This document shows, piece by piece, positions 1 to 7,957 of a stretch of DNA of 64,000 nt (positions are counted from its first letter, which is position 1; each line of letters starts with the position of its first letter). Position numbers and translations under genes: made by a program. Source of the stretch: Paenibacillus_S sp043945595 (GTDB taxonomy: Bacteria > Bacillota > Bacilli > Paenibacillales > NBRC-103111); NCBI RefSeq assembly GCF_043945595.1, contig NZ_JBIFNP010000001.1, positions 1,054,001 to 1,118,000 of the forward strand. Reading direction: 5' to 3'. The notes under the pieces were generated by a model. The model worked only from the letters and a program-made list of their open reading frames with translations. It had not been told where the DNA came from and did not search any database.

Positions 1-774
1 CAGGCTGTTAAACGATGAATTGAACTTGGCCCAGTCTACGTTTTTGAATTTCATCATCATGCCGGAGCTCATATATTCGATATTGCTTTGGCCGTAAAAC
101 TGCTCCAGGCCGGGCATACGGGTTGCTTCCAGCTTGCTGACCAAGGCGGCATAATCCGTATTCTCAACCCAATAATCGGCTTTGATATTTTTCTTGGCTC
201 CGCTCTTGTCTATGTAGGTGACGGATTCGATGGCATGCGGACCGAATTGGCCCGGAATTTGTTTAATATCTTCAATTTTGATGCCGGACTCGACCGGTAT
301 GTCTTTTTTCAGCTTGTCAAAATATTGCGTAAACTCCGAGAGCTTACGGATTTTTCCGTTGCGGAAGCCGTCGAACAGCTCTTTGGCGCGTCCTTGCACG
401 AGCGATTGATATTTATCGTCACGTGTTTCGTCCAGAAACAGCATCTCGCCCTGCAGCACCTGTCCTCCGAACGCTTCTCTAGGGTCGAGCACCTTGACCT
501 TCAGTCCCTCGTCGGCTGCGGCTCTGGCCAGATACAGCCCTTCGAGCTCGCTGCCGAGCACCACGACATCCACCTTCTCGCTTGGAATGACAGGCTCGGG
601 CTTCTTCACAGGCTCCGGCGTCTGCGCCTTGGTTTCGGCCGGTGCCGAACCGGCGGCCTGCCGCTCTCCCGGGCTTGTCCCTTTTCCGTAAAAGAACACA
701 CTGTATACGGCGGCCAACGCGACTAAGGCAAATACGGCGATGCCGACGGACATCGGTTTTCCTCTCCACTTCAT
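1..774 (-). CDS. FAD-dependent oxidoreductase, membrane-anchored, C-terminus beyond window
   Basis: The reading frame opens at the ATG complementary to 772-774, behind an AGGAG, and runs off the left edge, giving 258 codons without a stop. The first residues (MKWRGKPM) are followed by one hydrophobic segment at about 9-28, then a polar linker rich in P, E, K and T. A dinucleotide-binding fold starts near residue 52 (VDVVVLGSELEGLYLARAA, then KVLDPR), where GSELEG stands for the usual GxGxxG. This matches the FAD_oxidored/FAD-dependent oxidoreductase families found in Gram-positive secreted or membrane-tethered proteins. Substrate is unknown. The anchored, probably extracytoplasmic placement is inferred. 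The gene is divergent from the SLH protein gene, with about 190 bp between them. Confidence 0.7.
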   Translation of the reverse strand, partial: MKWRGKPMSVGIAVFALVALAAVYSVFFYGKGTSPGERQAAGSAPAETKAQTPEPVKKPEPVIPSEKVDVVVLGSELEGLYLARAAADEGLKVKVLDPREAFGGQVLQGEMLFLDETRDDKYQSLVQGRAKELFDGFRNGKIRKLSEFTQYFDKLKKDIPVESGIKIEDIKQIPGQFGPHAIESVTYIDKSGAKKNIKADYWVENTDYAALVSKLEATRMPGLEQFYGQSNIEYMSSGMMMKFKNVDWAKFNSSFNSL

Positions 775-965
775 GCTTTCGTAAGCTCCTTTCCGGCTGG
801 TGTTTCATGCGCGCCGTTTCGCTAATCCCCACGTGCGCACCATTGTAGAATAACATTTTTGACGCTTGATCAAAAGACCCCCACAAACGATTTGGGGATG
901 GCGAAAGGTTTAGTAAATCCTAGGAGCTGCTTCACCAATATCGTTTTATACAAAGGAGAATGACG

Positions 966-2930
966 ATGAACAAGAATTTTAAAAAGGTTATGGTTACAGG
1001 TTTGACTATGGCTATGGTGCTTGGCGGAGGAACAGCCGCGTTTGCCGATGGCAAGGGTAAGGGCAGCAATAACTTTAATAATAATAAGGGGAATAACAAA
1101 TCTTGGGATAGCAACAAAGTATGGGACAGCAAGAAAAATGTATGGAACATTAAAAGCGACAACGCTAAAGATGTAAACATAAATATTAAGCTGACATTTG
1201 ACGATGTGAAAGGCTCCGATGTAGAGTGGGCCATGAGATACATTGCCAGCCTGGCTTCCAAAGGCGTATTCGAAGGCTATGAGGACGGTACGTTCCAGCC
1301 GCGTAAAACAATTACAAGAATTGAAGCGATTACAGCCGCCGTGCGTTTGATGGGACTGAAGGATGAGGCGGAATCGGCCGAAGCCAAACAGACGAATTTG
1401 AATTTTAAAGATGCGGACAAGATCAAATCCAAGTATCCATGGGCCGTCGGCTACGTAGCGGTAGCACTTCAGAACGACCTGTTCGAGGAGTCGGACGATA
1501 CGGTGCAGCCGGAGAAGGAAGCGGACCGTTTGTGGGCGACGACGCTGCTGATCAAAGCTCTGAAGCTGCAGGATGAAGCCAAAACGAAAATGAATACGAA
1601 GCTGAACTTTAAAGATGCGAATAAAATTCCGGCAGGCTCTGTCGGCTATGTAGAGGAAGCCATTGAGAAGAACCTGATCGACGGCTATGAGGATAATACT
1701 TTCCGTCCGGAGCGCCCGGTTACCCGCGCTGAGCTGGCAGCCCTGCTGGACCGTACGGGCGAGCAGCTGCCTGACAATACTTCCATTACCGGCGCCTCAC
1801 TGACTTCCAGCGTAAGCAATAATACATTGACATTGAGCAAAGACAGCCAAACGTATACCATTGAACTGGCTTCCAACGCATTCATCTTCCGTAACGGCGC
1901 CAAAGTCAATGCATCGGACCTGCAAAGCGGGGATGTGGTCACGGTTCGCACATATGACGGCAAAGCCTATTATGTAGAAGTAACGACATTGGCCAACGGC
2001 GGAAGCCAACAGCAGGACTTCACCGGCGCTTCGCTGAGCTCTGCAGTCAATAACAATACGCTTACTTTTACGAAGGACGGTCAATCCTACAGCTACCCGC
2101 TTGCTTCCAACGTGACGATTGTCCGTAACGGCGTATCCAATATCAGCGCATCCGAGCTGAAAAGCGGAGATGTCGTGACGGTCCGCGTCTCCGGCGGCAA
2201 AGCGTACTTCGTTGAAGTGACGACAGCGGCTGTAGATCAGCAAAGAGATTTTACGGGCGCAGCGTTGACGGCCGCGGTCAGCAACAACACGCTTACTTTT
2301 ACAAAGGACGGTCAATCCTACAGCTATCCGCTTGCTTCCAACGTAACGATTGTCCGTAACGGCGCATCGAACGTCAGCGCGTCGGAATTGAAAAATGGAG
2401 ACATTGTGACCGTTCGTATCTCCGGCGGCAAAGCGTACTTCATTGAAGTGACGACAGCGGCTGTAGACCAGCAAAGAGATTTTACGGGTGCAGCATTGAC
2501 TGCTTCGGTCAGTAACAACACGCTTACTTTTACGAAAGACGGCCAAACGTACAGCTACCCGCTTGCTTCCAACGTAACGATTGTTCGTAACGGCGCGTCG
2601 AATGTCAATGCTTCGGAGCTGAGAAGCGGCGATATCGTGACAGCCCGTGTTTCCGGCGGTAAAGTATACTTCGTTGAAGTGACAACGCTGGCTGAACAGC
2701 AAACGAACTTCACTGTATTGGGGACTTTTAACTCCTATACACTGAATTCCAATGGGAAAATTGCAACGATTTCGATTAACCAAACGCTGGATAACGGCAA
2801 TGTGCAGACGGCGGTTTATAATACGACTACAGATTTGACCATTCAAGGCAATATGTCCGATTTGACTCCTAACCGCTCCATCGAGCTGAGAGGCTGGGAC
2901 CAAGTCGTTCACACGGTTGTTATCCGTTAA
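966..2930 (+). CDS. S-layer homology (SLH) domain protein with four C-terminal tandem repeats
   Basis: Secreted cell-surface protein of about 654 residues. I place the start at the ATG at 966, 7 nt behind AAAGGAG; the ATG at 960 would touch the ribosome site. A signal peptide (MNKNFKKVMVTGLTMAMVLG, ending AFA before DGKGKG) precedes a short Asn/Lys/Trp-rich linker. Three SLH modules follow at about residues 75-130, 140-200 and 210-265; the first and third keep the GYEDGTFQP/GYEDNTFRP and TRxE signatures, while the second is degenerate. SLH triplets bind pyruvylated secondary cell-wall polymer. The rest is four 77-78 residue repeats plus a unique tail of about 75 residues. It is flanked by a terminator and looks monocistronic. 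The function of the repeat half is not recognised. Confidence 0.9.
   Translation: MNKNFKKVMVTGLTMAMVLGGGTAAFADGKGKGSNNFNNNKGNNKSWDSNKVWDSKKNVWNIKSDNAKDVNINIKLTFDDVKGSDVEWAMRYIASLASKGVFEGYEDGTFQPRKTITRIEAITAAVRLMGLKDEAESAEAKQTNLNFKDADKIKSKYPWAVGYVAVALQNDLFEESDDTVQPEKEADRLWATTLLIKALKLQDEAKTKMNTKLNFKDANKIPAGSVGYVEEAIEKNLIDGYEDNTFRPERPVTRAELAALLDRTGEQLPDNTSITGASLTSSVSNNTLTLSKDSQTYTIELASNAFIFRNGAKVNASDLQSGDVVTVRTYDGKAYYVEVTTLANGGSQQQDFTGASLSSAVNNNTLTFTKDGQSYSYPLASNVTIVRNGVSNISASELKSGDVVTVRVSGGKAYFVEVTTAAVDQQRDFTGAALTAAVSNNTLTFTKDGQSYSYPLASNVTIVRNGASNVSASELKNGDIVTVRISGGKAYFIEVTTAAVDQQRDFTGAALTASVSNNTLTFTKDGQTYSYPLASNVTIVRNGASNVNASELRSGDIVTARVSGGKVYFVEVTTLAEQQTNFTVLGTFNSYTLNSNGKIATISINQTLDNGNVQTAVYNTTTDLTIQGNMSDLTPNRSIELRGWDQVVHTVVIR
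1782..2708 (+). repeat. Four in-frame tandem repeats (~231 bp each) inside the SLH protein gene
   Basis: Units begin at 1782, 2016, 2247 and 2478; the last three are exactly 231 bp apart. Each encodes a 77-residue module: (I/F)TGAxL, then NNTLT, then a Y-x-(I/Y)-x-LASN strand, RNG, and a closing SGDVVTVR...YxVEVTT. Units 3 and 4 are closest and unit 1 is the most diverged (78 residues), which suggests stepwise duplication. The alternating hydrophobic pattern suggests small beta-rich domains. No catalytic motif is visible. Confidence 0.85.
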
Positions 2931-2970
2931 GAGAGACATAGATAGAATAGAAAAAGGTTAGTTTCACACG

Positions 2971-3023
2971 GAGCAGTCCTTCCGATTAGGCTTAAAGCCT
3001 GACGGGAGGGCTGTTCTTTTTTG
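2971..3023 (+). terminator. Rho-independent terminator after the SLH gene
   Basis: A long G-U-containing stem pairs GAGCAGTCCTTCCG with CGGGAGGGCTGTTC around the loop ATTAGGCTTAAAGCCTGA, followed by TTTTTT. It lies 40 bp beyond the SLH stop codon. Confidence 0.8.
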
Positions 3024-3172
3024 TTGCTGTTTATTGATTTCTTCTATAAAATCGACAAATTGTTTATTACAGTGACAAAATTATACAATTATATTAAAAT
3101 AAATTTGGATCAATAGGTCAAAATAATCAATTTTCCCGGTTTCATTCGACAAGTATGCCAATTTGAGCTAGC

Positions 3173-3190
3173 AGGAAAAGCTATTTTCCT
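3173..3190. promoter_or_regulatory. 7-bp inverted repeat upstream of the c-di-GMP cassette
   Basis: AGGAAAA-GCTA-TTTTCCT is a perfect palindrome 25 bp before the first start codon of the HD-GYP gene. It lies in an AT-rich 190 bp stretch after the terminator and could be an operator or a leader hairpin. No T-run follows, so it is not a terminator. Confidence 0.35.
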
Positions 3191-3214
3191 AGATTAAGAA
3201 CAAGAACGAGAGGG

Positions 3215-3871
3215 GTGTTGGATAAAGTGAAAGACGCAGTGCATCCAATATTGGATAGGTTGATGGACAAGGATAAGGAGACCTATGAGCATATGATGCG
3301 CGTAGGTACGCTTGCCCACTACTGGACCTCCGAGGTACCGCTGCTCGAGCAAGAGGAGAGGGAAGCTTTTGTCGCAGGATGCTTCATCCACGATATCGGA
3401 AAAATTATGATAGATACGAACATTTTGCAGAAAACGACCAAGCTGAACCGGGAGGAATGGAGCCTGATGCGAATGCATCCGGAGCTCGGGGCAACGCTGC
3501 TGACGATAGAGGGAATCGTAGAACCTGATCTACTGGATGTCGTTATGTTTCATCATGAGCGTTGGGATGGATTAGGATATCCGAAGGGACTCCGGGGCTC
3601 GCAAATCCCCAAGCTGGCGCGGATGTGTTCGATCATCGATGCGTTCGACGCCATGCTCTCGGACCGTCCTTACAAAAAAGGGATGGCTCCCGAGGAAGCG
3701 AAGCAGGAGCTGCTTGCTCAGTCGGGCATTCAATTCGACGAATATTATGTTCTGCAATTTTTGAGCCTGCCGGACCGTATATTACATACACCGCCTCAAG
3801 CAGATTTGGAACTGATCGAATTTCGAGGGCGTATTTTTATGAATTTCATTCCCAAAATGGGAAGTTGTTAA
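3215..3871 (+). CDS. HD-GYP domain cyclic-di-GMP phosphodiesterase
   Basis: Stand-alone HD-GYP protein of 218 residues without receiver or membrane segments. Metal and signature residues are intact: HD at 59-60 (CFIHDIGK), MHPELG at 87-92, HHERWDGLGYP at 113-123 and DAFDAM further on. HD-GYP enzymes hydrolyse c-di-GMP to pGpG/GMP. The exact start is unclear: GTG 3215, TTG 3218 and GTG 3227 all follow GAGAGGGG, and 3227 has the best spacing. It is the first gene of a four-gene cassette that also contains a CBS-GGDEF protein, so opposing c-di-GMP activities are encoded together. The palindrome at 3173-3190 is the nearest candidate regulatory site. Confidence 0.85.
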   Translation: MLDKVKDAVHPILDRLMDKDKETYEHMMRVGTLAHYWTSEVPLLEQEEREAFVAGCFIHDIGKIMIDTNILQKTTKLNREEWSLMRMHPELGATLLTIEGIVEPDLLDVVMFHHERWDGLGYPKGLRGSQIPKLARMCSIIDAFDAMLSDRPYKKGMAPEEAKQELLAQSGIQFDEYYVLQFLSLPDRILHTPPQADLELIEFRGRIFMNFIPKMGSC

Positions 3872-3915
3872 TTGACTATTTTTCAAGGACTGATTCCTTT
3901 GAATGGAGTGAGCTT

Positions 3916-4269
3916 ATGTCCAATCGGCCAGCCAAGATCGACCTGCAGTTTGAGATATTTCGCAGAGCTTTTACCAAAAGGCAGCGGACCATCATTCATT
4001 TCATCTGTCTGCTTTCCTTTGAATTGGATAAGCCGTCGGCTATTATTCCGAAGCTTCAGGATTTTGAGCTGTGCGGGATTGCCGCGACGAAAATTAAAGA
4101 GGAGCTGGTCGCACTGACCGAAGCCCGAGTCATCCGGTGGGACAAAACGCTTCATGAATTCCAAATGAATCTGGACTATGGTCAATGGGAAATTCCTTTA
4201 AACAACAAATGGAAGGAATCCCGGTTTGAAGATTTGATGCATATCAATAAGCGCCACACGGATTGGTAA
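3916..4269 (+). CDS. Lone winged-helix protein resembling phage replication protein O N-terminal domain
   Basis: 117 residues. The ATG at 3916 follows GGAGTG by 6 nt and the frame ends at 4269, 45 bp after the HD-GYP stop codon. Apart from short tails, the protein is one helix-turn-helix/winged-helix unit: FxxxxRAFTKRQRTIIHFI, a central recognition region with AATKIKEELVALTEARVI, and a closing beta pair (FQMNLDYGQWEIP). The pattern 'RQ..II..I ... KI..EL..L...RVI' recalls the N-terminal DNA-binding domain of lambda-type O/replisome-organiser proteins. Nothing else in the window is phage-like, so here it is more likely a small transcription or nucleic-acid-binding regulator of the c-di-GMP cassette. 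The family match is by eye. Confidence 0.5.
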   Translation: MSNRPAKIDLQFEIFRRAFTKRQRTIIHFICLLSFELDKPSAIIPKLQDFELCGIAATKIKEELVALTEARVIRWDKTLHEFQMNLDYGQWEIPLNNKWKESRFEDLMHINKRHTDW

Positions 4270-4298
4270 CGAAATGGAAGTAAAGGAGTAGTTTTTAT

Positions 4299-4652
4299 AT
4301 GAATTCCAAGAATGTATTTTCCAGAAAAGCGACGCTTTCGCTTAAAATGTCGGAGTTCGAGGTGCCGCCGATGCAGGATCTGCTTGTTATCGGACGCAAG
4401 GCGCCGATCGGTCCCGAGGCGGTCAGACGCATGGCGGAGGCTCTTTCTCCCGAGCAATTTACCATTATTAAAATTGAGCATCCGAAGGTAGAGGCGGTCC
4501 TTATCCGCAACTCTCTTCTCCAGATGCTGGATAAGGAGGTTTTGATCAGCATCGTGTTGGAGGAAGCGGAGCGGTTGATTAACGATACCATGGTTATTCG
4601 GTCCGAGCTGAAAATCGAAGTGTCCGTGAAACGGGAGGTGGAATTGCTGTGA
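4299..4652 (+). CDS. Conserved-looking hypothetical protein of the c-di-GMP cassette
   Basis: 117 residues; the start ATG at 4299 follows AAAGGAG. I do not recognise the family. The N-terminus is basic (MNSKNVFSRKATLSLKMSEF), followed by a predicted alpha/beta body with LLVIGRK, PEQFTIIKIEHPKVEAVLIR and a C-terminal stretch of alternating Ile, Val and Glu. There are no membrane segments and no cysteine pairs. Its stop codon overlaps the GTG start of the CBS-GGDEF gene (GTGA), so the two are almost certainly translationally coupled. That suggests a partner or sensor role for the cyclase, which is inference only. Confidence 0.6.
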   Translation: MNSKNVFSRKATLSLKMSEFEVPPMQDLLVIGRKAPIGPEAVRRMAEALSPEQFTIIKIEHPKVEAVLIRNSLLQMLDKEVLISIVLEEAERLINDTMVIRSELKIEVSVKREVELL

Positions 4653-5473
4653 AGGTGAAGGAGATGATGTCGTCTCCGGTTATAACGGTCTCTTCCGACA
4701 AAAGTGTACTGCATGCCGCCGAGCTGATGGACGAGCTGAGAATCGGCTCTCTGGCCGTTACGGAGCATAAGGAAATTATGGGCATCATTACGTCGCGGGA
4801 TGCAAGAAAGGCCCACCCTAACCGGATCGTTGCCGATGCGATGACACCCGACCCGATAACCGTGGCGGCGGACAGCTTTGGCTGGGACGCCCTGCAGGTG
4901 ATGGAAGAGAAGGGCATCGAACGGCTGCTGATTACGGAGAACGATCAGGTGGTGGGGCTGGTGACGAGGGATACGGTCCGCGTCCGGCTAAGCGAGCTGC
5001 TGGATCCTCTGTCCGGCTTGTTTCGGCCCGGATATATTCAGACGATTGTAGAAGAGCTGATGAGCAACAGGCAAAATTTTTATTTGTTATTTATCGACCT
5101 GAACAATTTTGGGAAAATTAACAAGCAGTACGGTCATCCGATCGGAGACGATGTCATCAAAGGCTTTTCGGAGCGGATCCGTTCATTAACGATGCCGGAC
5201 GAATTTATATGCAGGTATGCGGGAGATGAATTTGTCATTGTTTCGCTGCGGGAAGAGGATGAAATCAAGAAGCTGGTTCAGGCGCTGAGCGATCCGTTCG
5301 TTATATCCGGAGTACAGGTAACCTCCTCCGTAGGCGTCGTTAAGGGCTCCGGGGACCCGGCGTTTTTGTCCCTCTCGTTCCGCGAAATCGTCAGCCGGGC
5401 CAGTCTGGCCTCCTCCACCTTGAAGAAGATTCAACCGATTGCCGCAAAATTCGCGAATTTTTCAGAAAATTAA
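4649..5473 (+). CDS. CBS-pair plus GGDEF (AGDEF) protein, putative diguanylate cyclase
   Basis: 274 residues. Two CBS motifs occupy about residues 1-55 and 60-112, and a GGDEF domain about 118-270. The cyclase domain keeps the metal Asp (FIDLNNFGKINKQYGHPIGDD, 148-168, split here by function) and has RYAGDEF at 189-195, with Ala for the first Gly of GGDEF. The inhibitory RxxD site is absent (MPDE occupies its place), so product inhibition through that site is not expected. CBS pairs usually bind adenine nucleotides, which suggests cyclase activity tuned by energy charge or another nucleotide. The GTG start overlaps the preceding stop codon. Together with the HD-GYP enzyme it could form a local c-di-GMP synthesis/degradation unit. 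Confidence 0.8.
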   Translation: MKVKEMMSSPVITVSSDKSVLHAAELMDELRIGSLAVTEHKEIMGIITSRDARKAHPNRIVADAMTPDPITVAADSFGWDALQVMEEKGIERLLITENDQVVGLVTRDTVRVRLSELLDPLSGLFRPGYIQTIVEELMSNRQNFYLLFIDLNNFGKINKQYGHPIGDDVIKGFSERIRSLTMPDEFICRYAGDEFVIVSLREEDEIKKLVQALSDPFVISGVQVTSSVGVVKGSGDPAFLSLSFREIVSRASLASSTLKKIQPIAAKFANFSEN

Positions 5474-5535
5474 CTGGACTCCCGTTTCCAAAGGTGTATA
5501 ATAATTTAAATTACGGAACAACCGGAGGAAGCCTA

Positions 5536-6790
5536 ATGACTCATTCATCGGTAAAGCTGGAAGATATTATAGTAGCAAGCCACGTGCTCAAGGACGTGGT
5601 GCATCATACTCCCCTGCAGAAAAATTTCATATTGTCCGAGAAATACAACTGCAACGTATTCCTGAAACGTGAGCGACCTGCAGGTCGTCCGTTCGTTTAA
5701 AATCCGCGGCGCGTATAATTTGATGCGAAGCCTGCCGGAAGAGCGCCTGCACAAAGGCGTCGTATGCGCCAGCGCGGGCAACCATGCTCAAGGCATGGCT
5801 TATTCCTGCAAAGCGCTTGGCGTTCCCGGCAAAATATTTATGCCGACGACGACTCCGCGGCAAAAAATTTCCCAGGTAAAGCTGTTCGGAGGGACCTTCG
5901 TGGAGGTCATTCTGGTCGGAGATACCTTTGATGATTCCTTGAACGAAGCGCTGCGCTACAGCGAGCGGGAAGGGCTGCAGTTCATTCATCCGTTTGACCA
6001 TTTGAAGGTCATTGCCGGGCAGGGCACGGTGGGCCTTGAGCTGATGAACGACATGCGCGACCCGGTCGATTTTGTTTTTGCAGGGATCGGCGGAGGCGGA
6101 CTGGCGGCCGGCGTCGGCACCTATATCAAAAGCATCAGCCCGGCGACCCGGTTCATCGGGGTGGAATCGACCGGTGCGCCTTCGATGAGACAAGCTATCG
6201 ATCAGGGCGAGATCGTCACCCTGACGGAGATTGACAAGTTCGTCGACGGCACGGCAGTCAAGCGCGTCGGGGAGCTGACCTACGAGATATGCCGCAGCGT
6301 CGTTGACGATATCGTCGTCGTGCCGGAGGGCAAAGTATGTACGACGATACTGGAGCTGTACAACGAGAACGCCATCGTAGCCGAGCCGGCAGGCGCCCTG
6401 ACGATTACGGCGCTTGATTTTTACCGCGAGCAGATCGCCGGGAAAAATGTCGTCTGCGTCATCAGCGGAGGCAATAACGATATTGACCGGATGCAGGAGA
6501 TCAAGGAGCGGTCGCTGATCTATGAAGGGCTGAAGCATTACTTCACGGTCGAGTTTCCGCAGCGCGCCGGAGCTCTGCGCGAGTTTCTCGACGAGGTGCT
6601 GGGGCCGAACGACGATATCGTCCGCTTTGAGTATACGAAGAAGACGAGCAAGGAGAACGGTCCTGCGCTGGTCGGCATCGAGTTGAAGAATAAAGAGGAT
6701 TATGGCCCGCTGATCGAGCGGATGACGGCCAAAGGGATTAAATATGTAGAAATTAACAAAAATCCGCATTTGTTTAATTTGCTGATTTGA
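5536..6790 (+). pseudogene. ilvA: Threonine ammonia-lyase (threonine dehydratase), one-base frameshift in this sequence
   Basis: PLP enzyme converting threonine to 2-oxobutanoate for isoleucine synthesis. The start ATG at 5536 follows GGAGG. The frame breaks at about 5674: the DNA reads KRE then RPAG, whereas deleting one C (GAGCGACCTG to GAGGACCTG) restores KREDLQVVRSFKIRGAYN with the PLP lysine in SFKIRGA. The corrected product has 417 residues, close to the 422 of Bacillus IlvA. It has the AGNHAQG and GGGGLAAG loops, NDID near the end of the catalytic part, and a single ACT-like regulatory C-terminus (YFTVEFPQRAGALREFL). A lone +1 insertion in a full-length gene suggests a sequence error. 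No T-box leader is seen; only 62 bp separate it from the CBS-GGDEF gene. Confidence 0.85.
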
Positions 6791-6816
6791 GTCCAAGGGC
6801 GGCCCCGTTAAAGTGA

Positions 6817-6984
6817 GGCCACTGAAAAAGGCATCGCTACGAATACGGAACCATTCCTCCGATCGCTGTTGTCCCTGTATTTCTTTGATTATCTCCTGCT
6901 TGTAGCGGTTGAAATCCAGGGACAAAGGCGAACGCTTTCGCTTCTACAGAACGCTTCCGTACTCTCCGCAAGTTTTCAGGGGCC
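6817..6984 (+). repeat. Dispersed palindromic repeat, copy A
   Basis: About 168 bp beginning GGCCACTGAAAAA and ending TTTTCAGGGGCC, so the ends are inverted. It has the internal blocks ATCGCTAC, TACGGAAC, CGCTGTTGTCCCTG, CAGCGG-like GTAGCGGTTGAAATCC, CGCTTCTAC and GCTTCCGTACTCTCCG. The same blocks in the same order occur in inverted copies at 42487-42642, 12362-12524 and 58831-58950. Copies A and B are nearly collinear throughout. It lies between convergent genes. Confidence 0.75.
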
Positions 6985-7007
6985 CCGCTAAAGGGGCCGC
7001 TTTTTTT
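6979..7007 (+). terminator. Terminator after ilvA / repeat copy A
   Basis: GGCCCC-GCTAAA-GGGGCC stem followed by GC and seven T residues (7001-7007). It overlaps the right end of repeat copy A and is the first T-run hairpin downstream of ilvA. Confidence 0.7.
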
Positions 7008-7067
7008 AGGTTGAAGAAGGTATGAGCTCGCTTGCTCTCCAGGGAACTGCCGTTCTTCCGGCATGCT

Positions 7068-7832
7068 TTATCCTTCGTTCGGATGGGCAGCGATAACGCT
7101 GTTCAGCTTATACCGCGTCAGCCGGTTCTGCTTGGACGCCACGCCGGTAAAGACTCCCTCAGCTTGAAACCGCTTGAGCCAATTGCCCGCTGCCCGGCTG
7201 GTCATTTGAAACGCCTCCGCCACGTCGCGCGGCTTCAGCACGCCGCTGCGTTCCTGAGCCATTCGGATCAGCAGCCGCTTGCGGAACGTCCAAATATCCG
7301 TGTCCTCCGTCTGCACCGGCTCCTTCGTCATCGCCCACCAATGGCCGATAGCCTGCTTGATATGCGCCTGGCACTGCTGCGGGCGCTTCTCCAGCTGCTG
7401 TGCGGTGAAGCGCAGCACCAGCCAGCCGGAGAGCACCAGCTCATTGTGGCGGGTCAAATAAGCGGCGTAATCGTCCTCGGAGGCGCCGCGCCAAGCGTCT
7501 TTGTTCGCTGCCGTCAGCTCGATCAGCTCGATCCGCAGCTTGAGCTGGCCGCGGATATAAACGAGCTCGACGCAGCCGTTATCGAGCGTCCGCCGCTGCC
7601 CGGCATCTTTAGCAGACTCTGTCTGACGGCCGCGGGGACTCGGCTCCTCCGGCGACGCGCCGGATACCGGTTCCACCGTTAATCCGCAGTAATCATAATG
7701 AAAGGCAGGTTCCCAGACCTGCTTCAGAAAAAGAAGAACAGCAGGGTGCAGAAGCTCTTCGCTTCGAGGGAGGGGGCTAAGGAAGTCTTCCATCCCGATT
7801 CTCCGTCGGCCGTCTGCTTGCATCGTGTTCAT
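7068..7832 (-). CDS. PD-(D/E)XK endonuclease-like domain fused to a winged helix
   Basis: About 254 residues. The ATG at 7832 lies 9 nt behind AAGGAG; an upstream ATG at 7838 is only 3 nt away. The middle of the protein (roughly residues 80-160) follows the DUF559/Vsr-like pattern: a strand pair ending LRIELIE, a polar loop, then RHNELVLSGWLVLRFTAQQL and PQQC. In that family the strand after the loop precedes a GW-VLRF block. The canonical E-x-D-G and His of the active site are not obvious, so catalysis is uncertain. The C-terminal 65 residues form a winged helix (RDVAEAFQMTSRAAGNWLKRF). It may be a nuclease-derived DNA-binding regulator. It is transcribed after the aminotransferase gene but separated from it by a terminator. 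Confidence 0.5.
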   Translation of the reverse strand: MNTMQADGRRRIGMEDFLSPLPRSEELLHPAVLLFLKQVWEPAFHYDYCGLTVEPVSGASPEEPSPRGRQTESAKDAGQRRTLDNGCVELVYIRGQLKLRIELIELTAANKDAWRGASEDDYAAYLTRHNELVLSGWLVLRFTAQQLEKRPQQCQAHIKQAIGHWWAMTKEPVQTEDTDIWTFRKRLLIRMAQERSGVLKPRDVAEAFQMTSRAAGNWLKRFQAEGVFTGVASKQNRLTRYKLNSVIAAHPNEG

Positions 7833-7857
7833 GGGCATCGTCTCCTTAACGGAGAAA

Positions 7858-7896
7858 GAAAACACCCCGCAGCAGATTGAATCCGCTACGGGGTGT
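7858..7896 (-). terminator. Terminator of the aminotransferase gene
   Basis: ACACCCCG (7862-7869) pairs perfectly with CGGGGTGT (7889-7896). On the minus strand the stem is followed by TTTTCTTTC. It lies between the aminotransferase stop codon and the downstream endonuclease-like gene. Confidence 0.75.
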
Positions 7897-7957
7897 GCTT
7901 CACTCCGAATATGATTTATGAAAAAAAGCTTGGCTTAACTGCTTCTCTAGGTGCTGC

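Noticed and set aside
1797..2939. 380-codon minus frame opposite the SLH protein repeats
   Set aside because: It shadows the tandem repeats; no ribosome site and no protein-like hydrophobic pattern.
2931..3214. Cyclic-di-GMP riboswitch upstream of the HD-GYP gene
   Set aside because: The GEMM-type conserved blocks are not present in this AT-rich leader.
5627..6925. 432-codon minus frame opposite ilvA
   Set aside because: The plus-strand ilvA product is a full-length family member; the antisense product is Arg/His/Asp-rich shadow sequence.
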